Shown: piece after piece, positions 56,104-64,000 of the stretch
Layout of the letters: each line of letters begins with the position of its first letter
How positions within the stretch are numbered: position 1 is the first letter of the stretch
From: an uncultured Prevotellaceae bacterium
GTDB taxonomy: Bacteria > Bacteroidota > Bacteroidia > Bacteroidales > Bacteroidaceae
Direction: 5' to 3'
Assembly: GCA_900315455.1 (NCBI GenBank)
Contig: OMZE01000017.1
Location: 1 to 64,000 of the forward strand
DNA: 64,000 bases
Notes under the pieces: generated by a model
Database searches by the model: none
Told to the model about the DNA's origin: nothing
Seen by the model: only the letters and a program-made list of their open reading frames with translations
Made by a program: the position numbers and the translations under genes

Positions 56104-59100
56104 ATGATGAAGCAGGTAAATTTTGCAATTCCTGTTAGGTTGCTCAGCCTCTTATTGGGGCTGTTCCTATCAGTCAGTGCCTTTGCACAGTCATTCACTG
56201 TCAACGGCCATGTGAAAGATGCTACCGGCGACGACGTTATCGGTGCTACCGTCCGTGTTGTAGGACAGCAGGGCGGTGTGATTACCGACATCGACGGTAT
56301 TTTCTCCATTGAAGCAAAACAAGGCGACATGCTCCAGATCTCATACATCGGCTATGAGACGGCAGAGGTGGCCGCTGCTCCCCATGTGGAGGTGGTTTTG
56401 CAAGACGACTCCCATTCCCTCAACGAGGTGGTGGTAATCGGTTACGGTGTGGCCCGCAAGAACGACCTCACCGGTTCGGTGACTGCCCTGAAGCCCGATG
56501 AGAAGAACCATGGTATGATTACCAGTGCCCAGGACATGATCCAAGGAAAGATAGCCGGTGTGAACGTCACCAACGGCGGTGGTACCCCAGGTGGTGGTGC
56601 CTCTATCCGCATCCGTGGTGGTTCGTCACTCAACGCCTCGAACGACCCCCTTATCGTCATCGACGGTCTGGCTATGGACAACCAAGGTATCAAGGGTGCC
56701 GCCAACCCCCTGTCGATGGTCAACCCGAATGACATCGAGAGTTTTACTGTGCTGAAGGACGCCTCCGCCACTGCCATCTACGGTAGCCGCGGTTCTAACG
56801 GTGTCATCATCATCACCACGAAGAAAGGACGCACCGGTATGGCTCCGAAAGTGAGTTACAACGGCAATGTCTCCATGTCGGTGAAGAACAGTTCGCTCGA
56901 TATCCTCAATGCCAACGAATACCGCAAGTTTATCAAGAGTTACTATGGCGAAGACTCCGAAGCCGCCGGTCTGCTGGGAACAGCCGACACCGACTGGATG
57001 GAAGAAATCTTCCACCCCGCAGTGAGCACCGACCACAACGTGACCGTACAAGGTGGCCTGAAGAACATGCCCTATCGCTTCAGCGTAGGCTACACCGACC
57101 AGAACGGTATCCTGAAGACCTCCAACTTCCAGCGTGCCACAGCCAGCGTGACCTTGAACCCCTCGTTGCTGAACGACCATCTGAAATTCAACATCAACGG
57201 TAAGTTCATGTATGCACACAACCGCTATGCCAACCAAGATGCCATTGGCGATGCCCTCCGCATGGACCCCACACAGTCAAAATTCTCCAACAGCGACGAT
57301 TTCAAGAACTACCACGGCTACTGGCAGTGGAGAGACTCCGGCGCATCGCTCCTGGACCCCAACTACCCCACCATGTGGAACCGCAACACCGTGGCCAACC
57401 CCCTCTCACGTCTGTATGAGAAGAACGACCGCGCCAACTCCTATGACTACATGGGTAACGTAGAGGTAGACTATCAGATTCACGGTTTCGAAGACCTGCG
57501 TCTCCATGCCAATGCCAGCGGCGACTGGGCCAACGGCAAGCAACTCACCGACTATGCCCCCTGGGGACCCTCCAACTTCTACTATGGCAACAGCGGCTAC
57601 AGCAAGGAGCACAAATACAACCTCACCTTCTCTACCTACGCACAGTATTACAAAGACTTCCTCAAGACCCAGCACTTCGACATCATGGTGGGTTATGAGT
57701 GGAGCCACACCAAATACTGGGGTGATTCCTACTACGCCGGACGCTATCCCCTCAGCACCGGACAAGTCATCACCCATGACGACGGCACCACAGAACCGGC
57801 TGCCGGCAAGCCCTACAAGGAGTCCAACAGCATCTGGAAATCAGAGAGTTACCTCGTGAGTTTCTTCGGCCGTGCCAACTATATCGCCTTCGACCGTTAT
57901 ATGGTTACAGCCACCGTGCGCCGCGACGGTTCGTCACGCTTCGGCGACCACTGGGCCACCTTCCCCTCGGTTGCCCTCGGTTGGAAGATCAACGAGGAAG
58001 CACCCCTTCGCAACGTCAGTTGGATCGACGAGATCAAACTCCGCCTCGGCTGGGGTAAGACCGGTCAGCAAGACGGTATCGGCGACTACAACTACTTCGC
58101 CAGTTACAACGTGAACAACACCAACGTCGACGGCCGCTATCCCATCCTCGGTGTCAACGACGAGGGTCTGCTCTACCGTCCCGACGCCTACAACAAAGAC
58201 CTGAAGTGGGAGACCACCACTACCTACAACATCGGTCTCGACTTCCAGTTCTTCCACAACCGTGTGAGCGGTAGCGTCGACTACTACTACCGCAAGACCA
58301 CCGACCTGATCAACTGGGCTTCGGTTTCGGCAGGCTCCAACTTCAAGAACACCGTGGTGTCGAATATCGGTTCGCTCGAGAACCGCGGTATCGAGGCATC
58401 ACTCACCGTGCGCCCCGTGGTGACAGAGAACTGGCAGTGGGAAGTGACTGCCAACTTCACCTACAACAAGAACAAGATCACCGAACTCACCGGTGAGGCT
58501 TCCGTCATCAAGACCGGTGGCATCTCTGCCGGAACCGGTAGAACCTGCCAGGTGCACACCGTGGGCTATCCCTCCAACTCCTTCTATGTATACCAGCAGG
58601 TTTACGACGAGGCAGGCAAGCCTATCGAGGGTGTGTATGTTGACCGCAACGCCGATGGCATCATCAACGACGCCGACCTCTATATTTACAAGAGTCCGTG
58701 GGCACCTTATACCGCCGGTCTGAGTTCACGCCTGCAGTACAAGGGTTGGGACTTCGGCTTCAGCCTCCGCGCCAGTTTCGACAACTACAACTATTGGGAC
58801 AAGCGACAAGGCTACAGCAACACCGCAAAGCGCTATGACTCTTCATACGGCTATCTGCAGAACACTATGCCCGAGGCAGTGCAAGTGGGCTGGGTGACCT
58901 ACGACAACCCCATCTCCGACTACTTCGTACGCAATGCCTCTTTCCTGAAGTGCGACAACATCACGCTCGGCTACACCTTCGCCAACCTCTTCAAGGGCGG
59001 CAGTTACAGCGGACTCAACGGACGTGTCTATGCGTCAGCCACCAACGTGTTCACCATCACCAAGTATAAGGGCATCGACCCCGAGGTGTTCCAGGGCATC

Positions 59101-59160
59101 GACAACAACATCTATCCGCGTCCCTTCACCCTGTTGCTGGGTCTGAACCTCAATTTCTAA
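56104..59160 (+). CDS. susC: SusC-family TonB-dependent transporter (starch locus)
   Basis: The 1018-residue protein has a signal peptide (about 1-29, AFAQ), a carboxypeptidase-regulatory-like domain (VNGHVKDATGDDVIGATVRVVG, about 32-105), NEVVVIGYGVARKNDLTGSV, and the plug (IRIRGGSSLNASNDPLIVIDGLAMD, DASATAIYGSRGSNGVIIITTKKG). The barrel ends LLLGLNLNF with a terminal Phe. It imports maltooligosaccharides with SusD. Either of two adjacent ATGs (56104, 56107) could start it. It is the first gene of susC-D-E-F and is divergent from lacI, with the shared operator between them. Starch specificity is inferred from the SusE/F homologues and the LacI regulon. Confidence 0.92.
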   Translation: MMKQVNFAIPVRLLSLLLGLFLSVSAFAQSFTVNGHVKDATGDDVIGATVRVVGQQGGVITDIDGIFSIEAKQGDMLQISYIGYETAEVAAAPHVEVVLQDDSHSLNEVVVIGYGVARKNDLTGSVTALKPDEKNHGMITSAQDMIQGKIAGVNVTNGGGTPGGGASIRIRGGSSLNASNDPLIVIDGLAMDNQGIKGAANPLSMVNPNDIESFTVLKDASATAIYGSRGSNGVIIITTKKGRTGMAPKVSYNGNVSMSVKNSSLDILNANEYRKFIKSYYGEDSEAAGLLGTADTDWMEEIFHPAVSTDHNVTVQGGLKNMPYRFSVGYTDQNGILKTSNFQRATASVTLNPSLLNDHLKFNINGKFMYAHNRYANQDAIGDALRMDPTQSKFSNSDDFKNYHGYWQWRDSGASLLDPNYPTMWNRNTVANPLSRLYEKNDRANSYDYMGNVEVDYQIHGFEDLRLHANASGDWANGKQLTDYAPWGPSNFYYGNSGYSKEHKYNLTFSTYAQYYKDFLKTQHFDIMVGYEWSHTKYWGDSYYAGRYPLSTGQVITHDDGTTEPAAGKPYKESNSIWKSESYLVSFFGRANYIAFDRYMVTATVRRDGSSRFGDHWATFPSVALGWKINEEAPLRNVSWIDEIKLRLGWGKTGQQDGIGDYNYFASYNVNNTNVDGRYPILGVNDEGLLYRPDAYNKDLKWETTTTYNIGLDFQFFHNRVSGSVDYYYRKTTDLINWASVSAGSNFKNTVVSNIGSLENRGIEASLTVRPVVTENWQWEVTANFTYNKNKITELTGEASVIKTGGISAGTGRTCQVHTVGYPSNSFYVYQQVYDEAGKPIEGVYVDRNADGIINDADLYIYKSPWAPYTAGLSSRLQYKGWDFGFSLRASFDNYNYWDKRQGYSNTAKRYDSSYGYLQNTMPEAVQVGWVTYDNPISDYFVRNASFLKCDNITLGYTFANLFKGGSYSGLNGRVYASATNVFTITKYKGIDPEVFQGIDNNIYPRPFTLLLGLNLNF

Positions 59161-59207
59161 ATGTCATCAACGCATAGAAAAAGACAACGACAATAAAATA
59201 TACGACT

Positions 59208-60809
59208 ATGAACTTAAGATATATCAAACACATCATTCCCGCAGCCGCACTGGTTGTAGCCGGCATGAGTTCTTGCACTGGTGACCTGGATGTTACTCCT
59301 ATCGACCCCAACAAGACCATGGTGCCCGACGAGGTAGCCCTCTATACCAAGTGCTATTCCAACATGGCCCTGCAAGGTCAGGGAGGTGCAAACGGCGACT
59401 GCGACATCGACGGTCTCGATGGCGGTACCGCTGGCTTTGTGCGCCAGTTGTTCAACTCCAACGAACTGACCAGCGACGAAGCCATCTGCGCCTGGGGCGA
59501 CGAGGGCATTCCCGAATTCAACTTCAACACCTGGGGAGCCAGCCATCCCATGCTCCAAGGTTTCTACTACCGTCTCTATACCGGCATCTCCTACTGCAAC
59601 CACTATCTTGAGGTTTGCGCCGGAGTGGATGCCACCCGCGAGGCAGAGGTTCGCTTCCTCCGTGCCCTCTACTATTACCACCTGATGGACGCCTTTGGCA
59701 ACGTGCCTTTCGCCACCCGTCTGATGTCGGAATCACCGCAGCAGATTGAGCGTGCCGACCTCTTCAAATGGATTGAGAGCGAACTGCTCGACGTGAAAGA
59801 CCAACTCCTGGCTCCTGCCGCCCGCAAGGACACCGACAACGGCTACGGCCGTGCCGACCAGGATGCAGCCAACCTGCTGCTTGCCCGTCTGTATCTCAAT
59901 GCCGAGGTCTACACCGGTTCAGCCAACTGGGCTGCCGCCAAGGAGTATGCCGAGAAGGTGATCAACGGTCCGCATAAACTCTGGACCCAAGGCATGAACG
60001 GCTGGAGCGCCTACCAGATGCTCTTCATGGGCGACAACGGCAGCAACGGTGCTTCACAAGAGGCCATCCTCCCGCTGATTCAGGATGGTGTGAAGACCAC
60101 CGCATGGTGTACCTCTCTCTTCCTCATCGCTTCCACATGGAAAGCCGATATGGACACTGAGGGCAACTACGGCACGAGCGAAATATGGGCAGGCAACCGC
60201 GCCCGCATCCAACTCGTTCAGAAGTTCTTCCCCAACAACGATGCCCCACAGGCTACCATCAGAGACATGGCAGCAGCAGCTGGCGACGACCGTGCCCTGT
60301 TCTTCGGCATAGAGCGCGAACTCAAGGTCAACACGCCTACTGAGTTTACTTCGGGCTATTCCGTGGGTAAATACCGCAACACCTACGCAGGCAGCGGTTC
60401 AACCCACAACTCGCAGTTCCCCGACGCCGACTTCTTCCTGATGCGTGCCGCTGAGGCCTACCTCATCGCAGCCGAAGCCGATGCCCGCCTGAACGGTGGC
60501 ACCACCACCGCCACTGGTGCCGGCTACATCAATGCCTTGCGCCAGCGTGCCCATACCAGTACGCTCTCCACCTACAGCCTCGGCCAGATTCTCGACGAGC
60601 GCTCACGCGAACTCTACTTCGAAGGCTTCCGCCGTACCGACCTCATCCGTTTCGGATACTTCGGTGGCGACAACAGCGGCCAGTATCTTTGGGAATGGAA
60701 AGCAGGCGCCGAATACGGAGCAAGTTTCCCCGCATACCGCAATATCTTTGCACTACCCAGCGAGGACGTGAACGCCAACCCCAACCTGAAGCAGAATCCT
60801 GGTTATTAA
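59208..60809 (+). CDS. susD: SusD-family starch-binding lipoprotein
   Basis: The 533-residue lipoprotein (GMSSC, Cys23) carries the SusD helices (VRFLRALYYYHLMDAFGNVPFA) and the C-terminal signatures FFLMRAAEAYLIAAEADARLNGG and LDERSRELYFEGFRRTDLIRFGYF. The NPNLKQNPGY end is typical. Length is close to that of Bacteroides SusD. It lies 47 bases after susC and pairs with it to capture maltooligosaccharides at the surface. Aromatic residues of the starch site could not be aligned without a reference. Confidence 0.92.
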   Translation: MNLRYIKHIIPAAALVVAGMSSCTGDLDVTPIDPNKTMVPDEVALYTKCYSNMALQGQGGANGDCDIDGLDGGTAGFVRQLFNSNELTSDEAICAWGDEGIPEFNFNTWGASHPMLQGFYYRLYTGISYCNHYLEVCAGVDATREAEVRFLRALYYYHLMDAFGNVPFATRLMSESPQQIERADLFKWIESELLDVKDQLLAPAARKDTDNGYGRADQDAANLLLARLYLNAEVYTGSANWAAAKEYAEKVINGPHKLWTQGMNGWSAYQMLFMGDNGSNGASQEAILPLIQDGVKTTAWCTSLFLIASTWKADMDTEGNYGTSEIWAGNRARIQLVQKFFPNNDAPQATIRDMAAAAGDDRALFFGIERELKVNTPTEFTSGYSVGKYRNTYAGSGSTHNSQFPDADFFLMRAAEAYLIAAEADARLNGGTTTATGAGYINALRQRAHTSTLSTYSLGQILDERSRELYFEGFRRTDLIRFGYFGGDNSGQYLWEWKAGAEYGASFPAYRNIFALPSEDVNANPNLKQNPGY

Positions 60810-60852
60810 TATGCTTAGCGAATAAGAAATCTATCATAAAGACAATTCACTT

Positions 60853-62055
60853 ATGAAAAAGATATATCAATTCACGATGTTGCTGCTTGTCGGAGCCTTT
60901 GCCCTGACTGCCTGTGACGATGACAACGATTCAAACCCCATCTTGACACAACCCACCTCGTTTGTGCTCAACAATCCTGCCATCACAGGTAACGTAGACT
61001 TGCAGAAATCACAGTCTGTGACCCTCACCTGGTCGCAGCCAAGACCTTACACCAACTTCGACGCTCCCGTGATTCCCACCTATACCGTGGAGATTTCACC
61101 CACCGGAGCCTTCAACACCCGTTTCGACCCCAATGCCGAGGACAACACCGGTGCCGACTACTTCGCTATGGAAGAGACCTACACCAGTGGGCAGAATGTG
61201 GTTCTCAACACCGAGACCATCAACCGTTATCTCATGCAAATGAACAAATGGGAAGACCCCACAAAGGTGCCATCCCTGGTCGACCTGGCCATCCGTGTGA
61301 AGTCGGCCATCGTCGATGGCGGATTCAACGAGTACAAGGTCATCTACTCCAACGTGGTCAACCTCAAGGCCGTGCCTTACTTCATGGTGCTGAAGCCTGC
61401 CGATCCTGAAATCTGGTGGCTGATTGGTGCCGACATCGCCGACGGCTCATGGGGCGGCGAATGGGGCAAGTGCGTCATCCCGATGCAGACCGTTGACGGA
61501 GCCGAATATGACAACAAGACCGGACAGGGCGAACTGACATGGACCGGATATCTCGGCGGCAACGGATTCAAACTAGTCCTCATTCCCGGAAAGTGGGATG
61601 ACCAATGGGGACAGAACGACGACGGCTACGTGAAGAACGACGGCGGTTCGGGCAACATCACTGTTCCAGAACCGGGCATCTACACCGTTACCCTCAACAC
61701 TGCCACTAACACGCTCAACGTGGAGAAATCCGAGAGCAAACCGGCGGTATTCAGCATCATCAATATCGCTGGTACCTTCAATGAATGGGGCGACACGCCT
61801 ATGACACCATGCTCCACTGGCTGGGAGAACCACGACTGGTACATCAAGTACAACCTTGCTGCAGGCGACAAGATCAAGTTCAAGGACAACACCTCGTCAT
61901 GGGACTACAACCGTGGTGGCACGTTCATCAACCGCGAAGACGGTATGTATGGCTATGGTACCCAGGGTGGTGCCGACCTGGTCATCGACGAAGGTGGTGA
62001 ATACCTGATTTTCTTCAACGATATCACGGGATACTATCGTTTTATCAAACAATAA
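60853..62055 (+). CDS. susE: SusE-like starch-binding lipoprotein
   Basis: The 400-residue lipoprotein (LTAC, Cys21, followed by DDDND). Residues about 24-165 form the SusE N-terminal Ig-like domain (VTLTWSQPRPYTNFDAPVIPTYTVEISP). Two CBM-like beta-sandwiches follow (about 185-293 and 300-400), each with Trp-rich segments such as IWWLIGADIADGSWGGEWG and GTFNEWGDTP, typical of starch-binding modules in SusE/SusF. The order after susD agrees. It helps hold starch at the cell surface and influences which oligosaccharides enter SusC. Confidence 0.83.
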   Translation: MKKIYQFTMLLLVGAFALTACDDDNDSNPILTQPTSFVLNNPAITGNVDLQKSQSVTLTWSQPRPYTNFDAPVIPTYTVEISPTGAFNTRFDPNAEDNTGADYFAMEETYTSGQNVVLNTETINRYLMQMNKWEDPTKVPSLVDLAIRVKSAIVDGGFNEYKVIYSNVVNLKAVPYFMVLKPADPEIWWLIGADIADGSWGGEWGKCVIPMQTVDGAEYDNKTGQGELTWTGYLGGNGFKLVLIPGKWDDQWGQNDDGYVKNDGGSGNITVPEPGIYTVTLNTATNTLNVEKSESKPAVFSIINIAGTFNEWGDTPMTPCSTGWENHDWYIKYNLAAGDKIKFKDNTSSWDYNRGGTFINREDGMYGYGTQGGADLVIDEGGEYLIFFNDITGYYRFIKQ

Positions 62056-62094
62056 AGCCGTGTGCAACATCGAATATTATAAAAGAACAACATT

Positions 62095-63900
62095 ATGACT
62101 AAGAAAATATTTTTAGGAATGGCTCTTGTAGGCTTGTTGGCAGCATGTACCGACGACTACAAAGACTGGCTCACCCCATCGGTGGTCAACCAGCCCGAAA
62201 CAGTATCCTTCGGCGACGGCAGCGTCAGCACGGTGGGAGTCATCGACTTCAATACCGTGACCGACGAGATGGTGAAAGTGTGCAGCATCACTGCTCCCAC
62301 CGCCTCCGACGCTTCGTTCACACCGTCATATACCATCACCCTCGGCGGTGAGAAGACCTTTGAGATTGGTGCCGACGGCTTGATGAAGGCTTCCGACCTC
62401 CAAGACTATGTGGTTTCTCAGTTCGGACGCCGTCCGGTGGAACGCGCCATCGAAGCCACAGTGAGCATGTGGCTCGGCAACGGCACGACAACAGTGAAGA
62501 CCGCCACCTCCGACATCTTCCATATCGTTGCCATCCCGAAGGCTCCGCAGATTTCGCAAAACTACTACATCGTGGGCGGCCCCAACGACTGGGGTGAATC
62601 GGCCAAGAACAAGACACTAAAGTTCTCGCACAGCGGAAAGGATGTCTACGAAGATCCTGTCTTCACCGTCATCTTCAACGCTTCTGAGGGCGACACCTGG
62701 TTTGCTATCGGTGATGACGAGGCCTGCGAGGCCATCGCCAACGACAACGACTGGTCGAAACTCTTCGGTACGACGAAGGGCAACGGCAACACCGACCCGA
62801 CCGGTAACCTCGACCGCCGCTACAACCTGAGCGACGACGGCTCATTCTGCGTGCCCGCTGGTGGCAAACTCATCAAGGTGACCATCAACATGATGGACTA
62901 CAGTTACCAGATTGAGTCGCTCAACATCTCCGAGAACTACTACCTCATCGGTGGTCCGGGCGAGTGGAACAACTCCAAGGCCCAGAAGTTCTCGCACAGC
63001 GACAAGAGCGTGTTCGACGATCCTGTGTTCACCTACACATTCGAAAGCACTGGCGGTGAGATGTGGTTCGCCTTCGGCGACGACGAAGCCATTGACGCTG
63101 TAGGCGAGGGTACATGGAACAAACTCTTCGGCACGAAGGGCGACAGCAAAGACCTGAGCGGTTCGTTCGACCGCCGCTACAACCTCGACGGCGACCACTC
63201 GTTCTGCGTCGACGGCAGCGCGAAGTTCTACCGCTTCACCGTCAACATGATGACGATGACTTACGAGATTACTCCGCTCAACTTCGGTGAGTTCATCTAC
63301 GTGCCTGGCAATGCCCAGAAATACAACACCGCCGCACCCGGCATGCCAGACTGGGGATGGTCACCCGAACTGGCTCCCGCCCTGCGCTCTGCCAATTTCG
63401 ACGGTGTGTATGTGGGCTATGCCTACATGGACGGTGACTTCAAGTTCACCAAGGAGCGCAACTGGGATGCCGAATACAACTACAACGACTTCAGTTCGTA
63501 CAGTTCAGTATTCCAACTTGGCGACGGCAGCAACATCAATTGCAATGAGCCGGGTTACTACAGACTCGTAGCCGACGTGGCCAACGGTTCGCTGACCGCC
63601 ACCAAGGTCACCTGGGGCCTTGTAGGTCCTGCCACACCCGCCGGATGGGATGCCGGTTCCTATGTGGTGATGAACTACAACATGGCCGAGGACTGCTGGG
63701 AGATTACCACAGACCTCAAGGCCGACGAGTTCAAGTTCACTACCAATGGTACTTGGGACATCAACCTTGGAGGCGACGCCGCCAATCTGGAGGAGGGTGC
63801 CGGCAACCTGCGCATCAGCGAGGCCGGTACATACAACATCAAGTTGTATCCCAGCCGCGCCCAGAGCGACAAGATGTATGCCACTATTGTGAAAAAGTAA
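62095..63900 (+). CDS. susF: SusF-like starch-binding lipoprotein with four CBM-like domains
   Basis: The 601-residue lipoprotein (LAAC, Cys18). An N-terminal Ig-like domain (about 20-150) is followed by two clearly duplicated modules of about 125 residues starting NYYIVGGPNDW (156) and NYYLIGGPGEW (281). Both contain KFSHS.K.V..DPVFT, WFA.GDDEA, KLFGT and DRRYNL. Two further modules follow: about 398-505 with YVPGNAQKYN, and about 506-601 with VGPATPAGWDAGSY. It is longer than Bacteroides SusF, which has three CBMs. The role is multivalent starch binding at the surface. It lies 39 bases after susE. Confidence 0.82.
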   Translation: MTKKIFLGMALVGLLAACTDDYKDWLTPSVVNQPETVSFGDGSVSTVGVIDFNTVTDEMVKVCSITAPTASDASFTPSYTITLGGEKTFEIGADGLMKASDLQDYVVSQFGRRPVERAIEATVSMWLGNGTTTVKTATSDIFHIVAIPKAPQISQNYYIVGGPNDWGESAKNKTLKFSHSGKDVYEDPVFTVIFNASEGDTWFAIGDDEACEAIANDNDWSKLFGTTKGNGNTDPTGNLDRRYNLSDDGSFCVPAGGKLIKVTINMMDYSYQIESLNISENYYLIGGPGEWNNSKAQKFSHSDKSVFDDPVFTYTFESTGGEMWFAFGDDEAIDAVGEGTWNKLFGTKGDSKDLSGSFDRRYNLDGDHSFCVDGSAKFYRFTVNMMTMTYEITPLNFGEFIYVPGNAQKYNTAAPGMPDWGWSPELAPALRSANFDGVYVGYAYMDGDFKFTKERNWDAEYNYNDFSSYSSVFQLGDGSNINCNEPGYYRLVADVANGSLTATKVTWGLVGPATPAGWDAGSYVVMNYNMAEDCWEITTDLKADEFKFTTNGTWDINLGGDAANLEEGAGNLRISEAGTYNIKLYPSRAQSDKMYATIVKK

Positions 63901-63921
63901 TAACATAAACATTTGGCGAAT

Positions 63922-64000
63922 ATGAAAAAGTTTTTGAACATAGCAGCAGCCGTGGCACTCCTCTTCGGAGTGTCCACCGCTGCCCAAGCACAAGATACCG
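63922..64000 (+). CDS. Secreted protein, N-terminal fragment (cut by window edge)
   Basis: Only 26 codons are visible: a signal peptide MKKFLNIAAAVALLFGVSTAAQA followed by QDT. No Cys lipobox is seen, so it is not obviously a lipoprotein. It begins 21 bases after susF in the same direction and so belongs to the starch operon. From position, an alpha-amylase (SusG-like or another GH13) is the most likely product, but nothing in the visible part proves this. Confidence 0.45.
   Translation, partial: MKKFLNIAAAVALLFGVSTAAQAQDT

Overview
The window looks like a chromosomal segment of a plant-fibre-degrading gut or rumen Bacteroidota, most likely a Prevotella-type organism. The reasons are four SusC/SusD pairs, SusE/F-type lipoproteins, hybrid sensor regulators, lipoprotein signal peptides, the Bacteroidota promoter pattern (TTTG, about 19-20 bases, TAnnTTTG) at several genes, and the almost complete lack of Shine-Dalgarno sites. 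Taxonomy is inferred from family content only. No tRNA, rRNA, CRISPR array or intact transposase gene was seen.

Layout. (1) 1-13.6 kb: an edge fragment of a secreted PepSY-like protein, then an apparent arabinan utilisation locus read on the minus strand: sensor-regulator, SusC, SusD, surface glycan-binding lipoprotein and two GH43 enzymes. The regulator fuses a propeller sensor directly to an AraC domain with no kinase. Three 11-base direct repeats, 20-21 bases apart, lie just upstream of the susC promoter and are good candidates for its operator. (2) 13.9-22.9 kb: a minus-strand starch/maltodextrin enzyme operon in the order malQ (GH77), susB (GH97), pulA (GH13 pullulanase), susA (GH13 neopullulanase). 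(3) 22.9-26.2 kb: a repeat-rich spacer with a possible structured RNA, then a two-domain xylan esterase. (4) 26.2-32.3 kb: two copies of a two-gene module (polytopic membrane protein plus a CxxCH-containing propeller lipoprotein) facing each other tail to tail. This is the most cryptic part of the window. (5) 32.5-52.6 kb: a xus-type xylan locus (xusA-E, a GH10-like protein, a CBM-like protein) with a divergent classical hybrid two-component regulator. The GH10-like protein has lost its catalytic nucleophile. The CBM-like protein resembles the modules normally inserted into such xylanases. (6) 53.0-64 kb: a starch locus: SemiSWEET, MFS transporter and LacI regulator on the minus strand, and susC-D-E-F plus the start of another secreted protein on the plus strand.

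The two starch regions are about 33 kb apart but share the same perfect 16-base palindrome, one copy upstream of malQ and one in the lacI/susC intergenic region. It has the form of a LacI-family operator, so transport and enzyme genes are probably one regulon. In the second region the palindrome is exactly 52 bases from each of the two divergent -7 elements.

Substrate assignments (arabinan, starch, xylan) come from family membership and gene order and were not tested here.
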